64,000 nt of DNA from Pelodera strongyloides (Eukaryota > Nematoda > Chromadorea > Rhabditida > Rhabditidae), in NCBI GenBank assembly GCA_036852015.1, contig JAANDG010000396.1:62001-126000 (forward strand), read 5' to 3'. This document shows, piece after piece, positions 23,284 to 36,300 of the stretch. The notes beneath the pieces are model-generated. The model worked only from the letters and a program-made list of their open reading frames with translations, was not told the DNA's origin and made no database searches. Position 1 is the stretch's first letter, and each line of letters opens with the position of its first letter. The position numbers and the translations under genes were made by a program.

Positions 23284-26200
23284 TTCCCTGAACTCTCTCA
23301 TTCTGATTTAATTTTTATTCATTCTTTTTAGTAAAAGGATTATCAGAAAAATCCGAAAACCTTTTTGCATTGTTCTAATCCATTTATTAGAAAAAGATAT
23401 CATATAGGCGGGGCATTGAAAAACAAACTTACAATTAATATAAAATATGTGAGTAGTGTGTGTGAGTAGTCTAGTTTGTGGCTTACTGCCGAATAAACAG
23501 CGTTTGTCATTTATCATATACTACTGAATAAGTAGCGTTTGTCATATAATAATAGATAGAATAGATCTGCAACACACTAAAGGAGCTCAACTGAGAATTG
23601 GTTTACAGATAAGCAGCAACTTTTATAATAAACCACTCATATTTCTTTGATATACTACCACAACGAAATTCTAAACTTGTCCGTTGCGACTATGCTGCTA
23701 ATTTATTACCACAGTATACCTAGCTTTATGTGTGATTTATTAGAATTTCAGATTATTTCTATATTTTTATGTAAGCTAGGGTTAGTACAAGCCCTTTTAT
23801 GTAAAGATTTTATGTATGGTTTTCCCTCGGTTTACTGCGTAACTCTTCTCTAGGTGTCTCATGGCGCAATACTCTTTCTCATTCCCTAATCGTTTTATCC
23901 TTGCCGACAGCCATCATTGAATGAACTCACGCAATATGTACAAATGAGCTAGTGAATAGGCCTTAGGCTTAAGATATAGGTCCTTAAAGGCCCTTAGCTA
24001 AGATCTGAAAGGCTCTTATTACTAAGCACTAGGATCTGATACCTAAGTATCTAATACTTACGCAGGGATATTTACACTGCTCTGATATGTCCTTATTGCG
24101 TGTTGTTTGCGTCATCCTTCATTCACTTAGTCTAGAAAATTTGATGTATCAAACCTTTAGTTTTCTAAACCGAAGGCGGTTCAATACAGGCAAATTTTTT
24201 TGAAAACTAACCTTCGAATGTTCGTAGTTCTCACAGTTACCTGTTGTTTTGCAAGATAAACTTTATCCTTTTCCAGTTTTAGTTTCGCTTTAATAGTTTT
24301 CACATCTCTTCATGAGCCTGACCCACGGATTATCGATTGGTCATAAATCATAACGACGTGAACGTTCTTTAAATCCATGAAATACATTTCGTCTATTTCC
24401 TTCTTTACCCGCCCGGTCTCTATTTGAATGTGTAAGAGGACGCGGTCACAGTTAAACCGTTCCTTTTGAAAGAAAATCACAGAAATTTGATATCTTCACG
24501 AAGTGTCCACTTTATACAATTTACACATCAAGTCTGGTATGTCTGGCGGTTTTCGGTTTCCTTTAACCTTCCTTTAATTCTTTTCTATGTCTATAACTTG
24601 CATGTTCCTAACAAAGAACATACTCTGAATTGAGTTTGCTTGACTATACATTCCTTGAAATATTTAAATATTTTTGAGGATTTTTTGATAAATATTAAGG
24701 TTTTATGTTATTTTAAGGTTTTTATATTCATAGACATAGACCATCATATCTGGGCGTCAAATCAAACCCAAACATCTGAACTATAAAACGAACACTAAAA
24801 CCAACGTAAACCATGTCCTCGGAAGGGCACTTATTCCTACAGAAATTGTTCATAAAAACGCTGTAAATGGGAGTTTGGGGCACTAAATAGTGACATAAAT
24901 ATATTGATTGGTGGGATTCAAATTTGGTCCCTTTCTCGGTATTTGATTCTGCGTATATTATTGATTGTGATCGTAATAATTAATGTTAGTATTCCCCGAT
25001 TGCGGTAGTAATAACTGAGAATTGAGAATATAATACTCAACAATCTATTTGATGTTTAAGCTTATTTAATTGGATAAAGAATACTTAATAAATAATTCGC
25101 TCGAATTAAATTAGAATAGAAAACACCTGGTATTATTGTATATCAACAAGCCGTTTAATTAACCCAATATTCCTTTGATTCATTAATATTTAAACATGAT
25201 TATTTCAAGTTTAAACAAAAAATAAAACGAGTTAGTCCTTAGTCTTCTCCTTCTGTTCTTGATCACTTCCACCAGTTTCACCATTACTCTACACTATTGT
25301 ATTCCTAGGTATTACTCGCATAAATTGGTTCCAAACACCTAACCGACCTACCGTTTATAGTGCTGATGTTTCAAAACGTTTTCATAGCATTCAGTATACA
25401 GTGGGTGTATTTCATACTTGCTCTCACGCCGCCTTTTACTTTCGAAAAATAGAAAACATCTGTCTAATCTATGGAATAAATGTCGCTAGTCGTAACTCTA
25501 AGCCTCTCCCTACCCCTTCCTCCCTAACCCTAAGACCCTAACGCCCCAACCACCCTAACACCTACCCCTGTGGGTTGTATAGCACAGCGGTTTCTCACGT
25601 TACCGCCAGTCGGTAACCACTCTAAAAGATCTAAAAGAGTCAAAAGGCAACGGAAGTAATATGAAAGCGACATCTGGTGTCAGGTGGTCCACTCTATGAC
25701 ACGCCCCTTTCGGGGAGTTCGGGTGTGGTAAGTGCCGGTAGCACAATATAGAAAACACTCTTTAATTAGTAGTAATTATTTGGTCCTATCTATTCATTTG
25801 CCCTCTGAAACATGTCCGTATCTGTATTACAGTAATCTTGACATTTTCATCGTCAAGGAAGAGTCGAGGCTTTTATTATAGCCATTTAAAGTTTTCTCAT
25901 AAACAATTTCTTGTTCATATTATAAAACATTCAGTATTATTCTTCCAAATGCCCATATTTCATTTCTACTACCCATTTGGCCTCATCCCTTTCTATAAAT
26001 GCGTATTTTCTACATTACTTTGATTGATTCGACGATATGAGATTCCATTTTCTTGTCATTCACCTGAATTGACCCTTTTTGGTGTGGAATTTAATACACA
26101 TAACTATGCGGACTGTCCTCACTTTACTACTCAGTTTACAATAGAGGCGACAGTGTGGCGCCGTTGCGCTTTTGTATGGAAAATTGTGAAGTTTAGCGAG

Positions 26201-26451
26201 TTTCCAGCATCTGCTATGGCTCCGAGCATTATTCCAAAGAACTTTAACTTATAAGGACATGAATTTTTTAGCGGAAATGTTTAGAATAAATTTTTTCCAA
26301 CAAATAAGTTATGATTAATTAGCTTAACATTATGTCTCCCATTCCCATTCCCACTATGTTCTTTCAATGTCTACGCCCAATATCGTTTATCGACTAATCA
26401 ATACCTTATACCTAATCAACGTTTTCCAGTCCAATTCCACCGTACCCAACA

Positions 26452-29400
26452 ATGGATTGGTGTTGTACTCCGTCGTCTTCCGCTCAGTCACTTTTCGACA
26501 GACTGCCAGAGGAGATGTTTGGGATAATCGATTCCTATCTCACATTTGATGACTCGATCAATTTCATTGTAAGTTTCACCTTTATTATCGATTAGCAACT
26601 GAAAAGTGGAACTGCGGAACTACTGTAGGTGACAGAAACGTCTTCAGTTTTCACTTTCAAAACAGAATCCCGAAAAGATCAGGACATTTTTTTCTATATT
26701 TATCACGCGTTGTTTCAAAGATGATCTAATGCGGACAGTAAAATACTTTGCTACTTCTAACCACCAAGTGTTCGTAATTTATGATTTATAATTGATCGTC
26801 TTCTGTTTTCTTCTTCTTGAAATGAGAAAGATACAGTAGTCAATGATTAGTGACAATCAATCATCAAATCACCAATTGATACCAATTCTCGTGTGTACAG
26901 TCACTTCACCTGTTCAAGAATTCAAGGCAAACTCTGAAGATAATTCTGTTGGTTTAAAGAACCATCAAGAATCATAAACCATAACGAATAGTCATACCAA
27001 TATCATATCGTAAATAATAGTATGTAATGAAAATTTCCTATTAGGTCTCTGCGAACACAACAATTTTTTTAGCGAGCCCGACCCTTTCAATATTGGATTC
27101 GGATGAACCTCCTGATGGTTGATAGTAATGACAAAAAAAACTACCATAATTTCCTTTCGGCCCCTGTAATTCAACGACCACCCAAATTCCAAAAAATCCC
27201 CTTTTCGTTTAGCCAAATTAACTCTGCTCTAATAAACACCTTCCCTTTCAATTAGTAGTTCACAACAGCAATTACCCTGTCAGCTGTTAATATTTCCAAC
27301 TAATTACTCCATATCAAAGGCCTAACCGCTCTTTTATTCTATAAGTGCGATATTGTGCAACCGTGGTGTCAACCTCCCAAACGATTGTAAATTACGCGTT
27401 TTGTGGTGGAGTGTACGGTGGTTTACAATCTTAGAATAGAAGGGAGTTTTGTGTAGACGGTCCACTGCTATAAGACGATAAGAGACGGAAGGGACGTTAC
27501 TAAGTCGATAAGAAATATACGATAAAAAAGGAAGAATCAACGCAAATTGAATGATTTAATGAGAGACGATAGGGGTTAAATATGAACCAACAGGAACAGG
27601 GCAAACCAAAAGTGGAATATTTAATTAATAATTTTATTTATTTCACCCGGTTCCGCTTTTCAGTAGGAATGATTACCGACAAACGTTTGTTATGCCCTAA
27701 AAAGGGATTGCTCCATGGTCTCTTTAGCGATAATGTGTGTGGAGAGTAGGACAACATACACGATTTACATATAGAAAGATTTAATCGTCCTTTATTTCAG
27801 GAAAGCAACTCTAGAGTGGCCAAATCACTAGAAACAAAATTTGCACGTTACGACGAATTACACGTAAGTTGATATATTCATTCTAAGTATTACAATGGTT
27901 TGTAAATTAATCATGGCGCTATTTTCATGAAATGTTTCAAAGTGGTGACACGTGGTTTTGTATGCTCTCCTGGGCACTTCCGCCACGCAGTGATCGCAAT
28001 TTGCATATAATACACGGAAATTCAATGGCCGTATGCGCGAACACTGGGAGACTTCCCGGTTGGGAGAATTTGTCTCTACGTTTCGCTGGTACTACTTATC
28101 CCTGGCTGACACTAACCAGACTAACCTCCCACCGGGCTTCCGGGAGTGTATTCCCAGCGTTCGTGCATACGGCCACATCTCTATGGCGTTAGCTTCAAAA
28201 CCACGTGCCGTGTCATTTCGCTTAAAAGAATTTTTGGCCAGAACCGGAAGTACTGTCGTACTGTAGCGTGACGATTATTATGTGCGACCTTATCGCCTGA
28301 GCGGCTTCCTTCTCTATCTTCTCTAAGTATCCGAACGAGGTCGTCCAATCCGCAATTATCGGTCTTTTGGACACTTCCGTACCACTGTAATTAAGAGATT
28401 ACTCACATAATTAACTGCGGTAAACATCCCCAAGGTACAGAGGGACTTGCCCAGCAATTATGAACTAAAGTACCAATTTATAGTAGTGAGAAAAAATTGT
28501 ACCCATTGGCAGGACACTTATTATTAGAAGAGTCCATAGGCCATAGGGATCAATTCACTCTCTTTAAAGGAACTTAACCACAGGGAAAATTATGAAGTAT
28601 GAGAATTCTTGTAAGAAACCTTGCAAAATAATCATATATTGCTCTATATGCCATGAGTGGGATATTCTTGATTGATTGTATGAGAAACGGGAGGATAATC
28701 TATTGTCTCCGGGGTAAATATAACTATATAATGCATTGTACATAGGCCATATTCACCACTCCGATTCCCTCGGGGACATATTCCCTGGGGACAGAAAATA
28801 GCATTCTAATACTTCTCCATGGGGAATTGAGTATTGAATATGGTCTCAGCATTCGATCAGATGGCTATTCTCAACATATTACATTTATTTCAGCTTTCCG
28901 ACGACCCACAAGAATGTTATGTGAATTGCAGTAAAGGAAATGGAAAGAAGAGAATTATCAGGTGGGCGGTGTCATTTTTATGTACACTAAATATTATGGC
29001 AATATTTTTTTCTTGATCAGAATCAGAGATACGTCTAGTACATTGCACATCAATTCTGGCGGAGTTATCCTTTTAAAGCGAAATACCGGCCGTTTTTTGA
29101 TACACATCTTGGACAACTGCGTTCTTACGTATTTATGCTAATTTACCAGAATTTAGCTCGACTTTTTATTCTAATTTATGCTCATTTGCATAAGCTGCAT
29201 AAGAATGCTGGTGTACTCGATGCGTTTCAAAAACAGACCATTTGTTCGCTTTAGATAAACGTATTATTATTATTATTATTAATTCTAGAGATGTTTGTTC
29301 CTCCTCCCTTGTTCAATGCTGTCCTTCAGTCAAAGAAGTCACAATTGTTGTGAAAGAAGTCGATTTCTACAAAAGGAAGCGGTCGTCAAGATTTGGAGGT

Positions 29401-31026
29401 ACGCACACTACAGTAATGAATACACGACTGAGTCGTAAAGTTGACACTTACGTCTCCCCCTCCCCCTAGGTTCTCTCCGCTCACCACACGAGATTCATCA
29501 GTGGGCTTTACACACCTGTTCATATACTGTATTTAATTATTATAAACCTTATCATCAATTTCAGAAGTGAATCCCTTTGTGCCCAACGGCTACTTGGGCA
29601 CTGTTCTGTTCCCTTTCATCACTGGATTCAGCAAACTCTCTTCACTAAATGTCCATATTGACATGATGATTGAGAACTTCAAGGATTTCTAGTAAGTGGA
29701 TCATTCTTGAATTAAAGCGAAATGCTAGCCCCTTTGGAAAATTTGCATATGATAAGCAAATCCTATGTATCCTATGCTAATTTTGCGCGATCGTCCACGG
29801 CAATCGCGCAAAATTAGCATAGGATACATAGGATTTGCTTATCATATGCAAATTTTCCAAAGAGGCTGGCATTTCGCTTTAAATATCATTCTTATCTCTG
29901 AATCTTTCAAGACTTTATTTTTTGATCAGTATCAAAGTGTGTGATTAATAATTAAAAACTCGTTTAGCATCGGCTGTCCGCAACAAGACCTTTTCTTCGC
30001 ATTGAATATATTGTCTGGAGCGCCGTTTGAAACATTTATTTCGGTGGGTTCCATTTTTTAGATATATTATTTTGGACGTGGCGAAGGAAGCGTGTAAGAT
30101 TAGAACGATATTACTTATTGCGAATTTGTGAGTTTTAAGGCATGTTGGCTGGAGAGTCCAGACGATTTTCGGTTGCCAGTAACACATCTGACATCTCTGT
30201 AAAACACAATAATTGTAGATGTCGCTGTGCTGTGCTGAATTCCACGATTCCGACGTCTCTGCTCGGAATTTCCTCATTTCTGGCATGGAACAGACACTCA
30301 AAGGAGCTTCTCTTCAAGGAGCGAGTACACAATTTGTGGTAGAACCCGCCGAAGGTGAATAACTTTCTATTAATAATACTTGTTTTAAAGCTTAACTATT
30401 GTAGAAATTTACATACTATATTACTTATAAACCTTGTGTTAAATTCTTCTTATGAAGATGTGCACTCATTATAGAATAAACTGAATCTAAATATAATTGT
30501 CATAATATAGTAGTGTCGAAAAAAAATCAGGATTGCAACAAAACGATTTCAACTTAAATTCTCAACGATCGTGAGCTCAGTCTGTCATTGGCAATCCGAC
30601 AGGTAGTGCAGCCAATGTGACAGCCGAGTTGTCATTGTCAAGCTATGTCTTACACTGTCATCTCGTTGTCAGTTTTGAGTGACACCGATCACCCACTTCT
30701 ATCAAATAGATACGCAAGTAAGATCATCATGTTACCATCAACAATAAATGTTCTTCTTTTCAGGATACGTCGATATGACTGTCGAAAAGGGTTCGCTCGA
30801 ATATTCATTCGCATTTTTCTACTACAATCCACAGATCTGTGAGGCTGCTGAGACTAAACGTGTAGGCGAAGTTACCCTACCCAGGGGGACCCTAGGCGAA
30901 GTTACCCTACCCAGGGAGACCCTAGCTCTCCCTCCCCCTAATATCGTAGTCACCCTACCCAGGGAGACCCAATCTCTCCCTCCCCCTAATATCGTCGCCA
31001 CCAATCCTCCCCAAGTACAATCCTAA
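26452..31026 (+). CDS. F-box-like protein with proline-rich tandem-repeat C terminus, eight exons
   Basis: Predicted 319-aa protein. Exons: 26452-26568, 27801-27863, 28894-28961, 29289-29398, 29565-29691, 29968-30043, 30219-30354, 30764-31026; the sum is 960 nt and all phases agree. Residues about 14-39 (SLFDRLPEEMFGIIDSYLTF) look like an F-box, the motif that binds Skp1 in SCF ubiquitin ligases; nematode genomes have many such genes. The middle region (PNGYLGTVLFPFITGF..., FFALNILSGAPFETF) is not recognised but has the alternating hydrophobic pattern of a folded domain. The last exon ends in a degenerate repeat (EVTLPRETL, LPPPNIV) encoded by tandem DNA around CCCTACCCAGGGAGACC. A TTTTCCAG 22 bases before the ATG is a good trans- or cis-splice acceptor. 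The F-box call is by motif only; substrate and partner are unknown. Confidence 0.72.
27940..28225. mobile_element. Foldback element, family C-related, in F-box gene intron 2
   Basis: Outer ends GTGACACGTGGTTTTG and CAAAACCACGTGCCGTGTCA are inverted. A second inverted pair lies inside (GGCCGTATGCGCGAACACTG against GTTCGTGCATACGGCC). Two nested palindromes suggest one element inserted in another or an internally folded MITE. The open frames inside are incidental. Confidence 0.65.
28742..28852. mobile_element. Foldback repeat F, copy 2
   Basis: CATAGGCCATATTCACCACT, GGGGACATATTCCCTGGG and a closing ATATGGTCTCAG match the copy at 16505-16665 in order. It lies about 40 bases before exon 3 of the F-box gene. 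Confidence 0.65.
29072..29254. mobile_element. MITE family A, copy in F-box gene intron 3
   Basis: Left end TTTAAAGCGAAATACCGG, right end GTTTCAAAAACAGACCATTT then GTTCGCTTTAG. The interior shows TTTATTCTAATTTATGCTCA as in other family A copies. It ends about 35 bases before the next exon. Confidence 0.8.
29713..29883. mobile_element. MITE family B, complete near-perfect palindrome
   Basis: Arms of about 80 bases (TTAAAGCGAAATGCTAGCCC outward; TTTGCATATGATAAGCAAAT and GCTAATTTTGCGCG inward) are almost perfect inverted copies around a short loop at about 29797. Located in the intron between exons 5 and 6 of the F-box gene. Non-coding. Confidence 0.85.
30868..31010 (+). repeat. Coding tandem repeat at the end of the F-box gene
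   Basis: GAAGTTACCCTACCCAGGG occurs twice 33 bases apart, then a CTCTCCCTCCCCCTAATATC block occurs twice, each followed by ACCCTACCCAGGG or its remnant. The repeat stays in frame and gives VTLPRETL/LPPPNIV units before the stop. Confidence 0.75.
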
Positions 31027-31650
31027 TTTCAAGTTTACTAAATTATTCGCACTCTTGAATAGTACCTTCTAATCCCACAACTCGCAATTTTCCATGCAAA
31101 ATAACTCATGTAAAAAGCACTTCTATTCCATGCTGTGATATCAGTTCTACACATATGAAATTATGCAAGTAATGTAGAATTATTGTGATTATTTGGCTTC
31201 AGTAAACTCATAATCAAAAACTACCTATGGAGTACTCGTCTACTAATGTATATTCTAATACTAAACCATTTATTTTGTAATATTTTCTCTCAATATTTTC
31301 ACGGGTCCAAGTTTCGTTTTTATTCGAAATGAATAAATCTTTCTCCATATGTTTTTTTTGCACTGAAAACAGAACAACATGACATTGTACAAGATTTACC
31401 AGTCCATACGAACAAACATTTACACAAATCCTCAAAATAAAGTATATGCGAACGCATGCGAGACAACTGCAATATGAATAGAAGCAATTACAATTGTAGG
31501 TTTATAGAATACAGCAATTACAGAATCCTATACAAATCCTAGATCTACTAATAAAGAAGCACTGACGGAACTAAATAATGCTGGGGCGGCAACATATAGA
31601 CCTTAACAACGGCAACACGTGTAACTACAACAAAAACCATAGAAATTTCT

Positions 31651-31782
31651 AAGCGGTATGGCACGCGGTTTTATATTATATGTGCTATTCCGTGCGGGAA
31701 ATGCCCAAATGACGAAATGACACAAACCTATATGTACGGGAATGCACCAGTATATGTAAACTACGTGCCATATCGCTTTAAA
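31651..31782. mobile_element. MITE family C copy
   Basis: Ends AAGCGGTATGGCACGCGGTT and ACTACGTGCCATATCGCTTT, imperfect inverted repeats. Confidence 0.6.
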
Positions 31783-31921
31783 ATGACAAAGAACAAGAAA
31801 TTTGACAGCAGGTGACGGCCAATTATATAATAAATAACATTGAAAAAATGTTGGGAGATATAACAGAGTCCCGTAGAGGCAGGGAACACGCATTCTGAGA
31901 AAATGAGCCAAACCACACAAT

Positions 31922-32093
31922 TAAAAGAGTATGGGACGTGGTTTTGCAATGCATGCTGCACAACTGAATTTACATATATTATATGCAATTCTGTGCCCTT
32001 CCCGTACAGAATGGCGCAGAAATTTTATATAAGACATGGAAATGCTATTGCTCAACACTCATTTCACAAACCACGTGTCATACCGCCTTGAAT
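31922..32093. mobile_element. MITE family C copy
   Basis: Left end GTATGGGACGTGGTTTTGCA, right end CAAACCACGTGTCATACCGC. The interior has GAATTTACATATATTATATG. Confidence 0.6.
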
Positions 32094-32739
32094 AGCTAAT
32101 CAATCAAATAAAAGATAAACAGCACTATACGATACGATACATCATATATTAGTTGAAACTCTTAAAATGTTCAAGAAGATTAAAACTGAAAATTGAAGAC
32201 TATTGTAATGGCAGAATAAAAAAGAACACTGGCAATTAACGCCGAATAACTTACGAGTACAATAGTACCCAAGGTAGACACTATTGTAAAAAAAATCAAA
32301 CAACAGTGAAAATAAAGCCGGAATGAGAAAAAAAAACCAATAACCGAGATGATAAATAAATAAATAGCAGGGAAAACACCGATAAAGAAGAAAACCGGAG
32401 TAAAGGTCAGGCGCACGAAAAAAAACTTGCGATAAAATTTCTCAGCTTATCCTAAGCCTAAACCTAAGCGTGCGAAGGAAGACCGCTGCTTGATCTATAA
32501 CTCGAAATTCAACGTGTTACTGGACCGGTTGTAAATATGAAGAGACATAAGGAGAACCTGGAAGATTCACAACACATCAATTTGCATGGGCCTGACCATT
32601 CGAGGTTAAATAACAACAAAAGTCAAAGACAAGATCTGTGGGAAAACACCGGTTCAAATCATAAGAAGTGGGCGAGATTGCGGGTCACAAAAGAAAAGAA
32701 GAAGAAACACAAAACAGAGGAGACGATAACACAGCATAT

Positions 32740-32915
32740 TAAAGTGGTATGACACGTGGTTTTGCAGCGGATTCTGGGACAACTGTATTACCATGTAATT
32801 ATACCATACGCACGTTTCCTTCCGTCGGAGAATGAAATGCGGTTGCACACATTACATGAGAACACATATCAGATGTTCCGAATATGCTCCATAAACACGT
32901 ACCCACCACTTTAAG
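32740..32915. mobile_element. MITE family C copy
   Basis: Left end TTAAAGTGGTATGACACGTG, right end ACACGTACCCACCACTTTAA. Confidence 0.65.
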
Positions 32916-33057
32916 CAACCAACAGGAAAACCCAAGCCAATACCCAGATCATATTGCAAACAAATACATAACCAAACACAGAGTTAGCAGTTAAAAGAGT
33001 GTTAAACACGGCATCTGCAGTACATTTGATAGAGTGAGGTCATTATGACACGCGTCG

Positions 33058-33230
33058 TAAAGGGGTATGACATGTGATTATTTTGGCTTGGCCACCTCAA
33101 CCTCTATCCCCTATGTTTGGATGTAAACTAATGTGCCATGGAACATAACTTTCAAACAATACACTGCACGGGTAAAGCAGTTGCAGACCATACGTTTCAA
33201 AATCACGGGTCATGTCATATCGCTTTAAAG
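33058..33230. mobile_element. MITE family C copy
   Basis: Left end TAAAGGGGTATGACATGTGA, right end AATCACGGGTCATGTCATAT then CGCTTTAAA. Confidence 0.65.
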
Positions 33231-33398
33231 CATCAGATGGAAAAGATACGCTGAGATGAGATGCCGTGCTAAAACTGCTAGAGGGCAGAAAATAAAGGTG
33301 ACAAGGTGACAAAATCCCACCTTTTTTATACAAATCAATCAATATTCATCATCTGGCATCGCTTTCCACTGTTCGTATGCACCTTCTTCGGCCCGTAG

Positions 33399-36300
33399 TC
33401 ACATCATCATATTGGCATTGGAAGCAGAGGGAGACAACTCCTTCCCCTTCACGATGTCGATCACGTCACGACGGAATCTACAGAGGAGTGAGCAATTTGG
33501 CCTGTCCCGTTTGCGATTCGACTTGCGAAAATGACAAATGCTGTCCATTATTTTACATGAATGTCAAATGCCTACCGTAACCAATCGAATAACGCATTTG
33601 ACATGTCCTGCAGCGAAAGTGTCCAGATTTGTTATTGAAATAGATTCGACTATTTTGAAATAAATCCGTAGATAAAAGAGCTGCGAGACCATGTCATTTA
33701 CATTGATTGAACGTGGACAGGCGTTGTCATTTTCGTAAGTGCGAATCGCATACATGGGGGAGGCCATTAAATATTGATATTACAAACGGTACAACGGGGG
33801 AGATCACAATGTAGCTGATGGCTGGATGCAGAAAGGGAGCATAAATTCCGTGCGCAAATCGAGGTGGTCTGTTTAGATTAGTGATGACAAGAGTAATTCC
33901 AAAGGCCAACGCGGAAGCGCACATAACAGTTCACTTAATCAAAGTTCAGTTGACTCACTTGGCCAGGTTCTGTGTGAATGTGTCCTTGTTCTTAATGCTC
34001 AGGTTCGGTTCCACACCCTCCATCAGAGCAATGAATGCCTGAAAGGAAATAGATGTTTCCGGTGTAAACATGAAGTGCCCTTTGCGAATTCATATAAAAG
34101 TCACCTTGACGAATTATAAAACGTATTAGTTTAAAGAAGCGAAAATTTTCACAAGGAAACAATAGTGAGATGGAAAATAGGCTAACAATCTAAAAGGACG
34201 CCTACGACGCACGACTTAATTACGAAGTTGTAACAATAAATAAGATATACTGAATAAATTACCTGCTCGAAACTGGCGTGTCTATTCGCTGGTTGTTGTG
34301 CCAGGATGTCAGCCTTGATTCTCGTGTACACCTCCTCCTGAAATAAAATCATATTTCCATAAAGCACAAACCACACCACAAGTGTAGGTGTGTAAGTTAA
34401 GTGATTAAGCACGCGGCACTGATTATAAGAGCACATCAGGTTAAGTACAGTAGTGACAGCAAGTGACATTTGCACTTTCATGTTTTGGGGGCACAACCAA
34501 TTTTACCTGTAACAGGATGAGTCCGAGGAGTGGTCTGGACATGGACCATTGGCATTTCACTTCTCCGAACATCAACGAGGACAACATGCCCGCCAACAAC
34601 TGGAATGGGAAATCATAGGCTGATAGATAGTCTTCTTTTTGGTCCTTATACAAACCAGTTCACATTGTCAGTATCAGTCTGTCAGCCTTATCGTCCAACA
34701 AATATGATTAGCTACTCATATAGATATCTTTCTAAACAATATACAAACAAACAAACCAAATTTTCGCCAAATTTTAATTGGATAACTGCCGGCTTTGGGA
34801 TCTAATTATTTAATAAATAGCATATTTGTAAAAAAAAAAGAAGAGGGCAACATACAAAAATTCTTGACTTTGACTCCAAAGAACCAATAACGATAATATA
34901 ATAGACATTGATCGCATACCTCGGCCAATAGCTGTGGATTGTTCTCAATGGCTCGCAAACATCCGTCACCATCGGGTTCAACGCTAGCCTAAACATACAT
35001 AAATACTGAACAAAATAAACATCAAGGACATTAATATACCACCGAAGCACGGACATACTTTATACACAGGCACTAGTAACAAAAGACAAAAACATTCATC
35101 CCAATTATTCCAACGTATGTCAATCCACTAAATCCACTAAATCCACAAAAAAATCGTTACCTTGGTGAGTGGTGCTTGTCGCGTCAACCTTTTATACAAA
35201 TAGTTGAGGATCGTGTCCAGAGACGAGCACGCCGACGTTATAACAATCGCATCTTAAAAGTGTTGTTTCAAAATTCAGAAATTGGAAATTGGAATAGTTG
35301 AAAATTTGATAAAAATGCACAATGCACACATAGATCAAATTACCAAACAAACAAAACACCAAACTGACCGAGAGCTAACCAGCCAGGCAATGTAAATTTC
35401 TGGTGAATAATACTAATTGGGCATAAATTAGCATAAAGAACAAAGAACAAACCTAGGGACAAGACTCCTTGTGTTACCGATCGCACAATTGCAGCGAATA
35501 CATCAGCATCAAGGTTGGAGACGAAGCTCATGTTATCATTGACCACCGCCTCCAACAAGTGGTAGTAGTTCTGCGCGATCTTCGAGTACGACTAAACAGA
35601 AACCCATCACAAACATTCATTTGCATCTTACGTTATAAATGGGAGATAATAACGACATGACATTACTTCGGGTTCAATACAACCTCCAAAATTCCAAAAG
35701 GACGAAAGCAGAAAAAAGGATGACAAAAGAATCGTAAATAAATAAACTGACATGGAAGTCCTCTTCAGGTATAGCTCGAAATAGCTTCACAAACATTTCT
35801 AGAGCATCTTGAAGGCAAGTGTCTCCATACAAACGGAACACACCGAATGGGACATAGGCACCACTGAGAGCTTGCTGAAAACAAAGAGAAAATAGAAAAT
35901 CAAGGAATGACTCGCGCCTATGTTCATTCACTCATTCAAGAAAAACAAACATCAGAAGGTCATCGCAAAGAAGCAAAAATTCTCAATGTTTCAAGATGAT
36001 GATACATGGCGCGCAAGGCCGCAAGTTCTAATTCGCTGTATAGCCGAGTACAAAAATAGCTCCAAGATAAATAGTCAAGCTGGGGGAGAATGTTAAAGCG
36101 GTATTGTACCTTGTTTTGGTTTTTTTTGCCTAATAATAGTTTGAATAAAAACTAAAGCAATGAAAAACATCAAAATAACAGTTAATGGCCACGTTAGACA
36201 AAAAAACAATAAACTCGAAGTTACTGTTTTGTACGTAAAACCCAAATTGTGTGCCCTTTTCGGCTCTCAAGGCACTACGATTATTTTAAATTCCCGCCAT

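Larger units (their letters stand above)
20299..26451. other. Long gene-poor intergenic region
   Basis: After the 3' flank of copy 1 (homology to copies 2 and 3 ends near 20455) I see no exon chain. Contents: a partial family A MITE at 21257-21360, CT-rich DNA at 21909-22010, a family C element at 22326-22487, a GA tract at 23219-23283 and a degenerate CCTAACCCTAAG-rich patch at about 25500-25570. The rest shows nothing I can name. Confidence 0.55.
31027..33398. other. Intergenic region filled by family C elements
   Basis: No exon chain seen between the F-box stop and the last exon of exportin-7. Four family C elements (31651, 31922, 32740, 33058) occupy about a quarter of it. Confidence 0.6.

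Noticed and set aside
25490..25570. Interstitial telomere-like sequence (CCTAACCCTAAG)
   Set aside because: Only a few irregular units; nematode telomeres are usually TTAGGC, and no array is present.
33955..33957. TGA after NLAK as the stop codon of exportin-7
   Set aside because: It overlaps a strong GTGAGT donor, and splicing to 33399-33477 gives the conserved family C terminus and a total length divisible by three.
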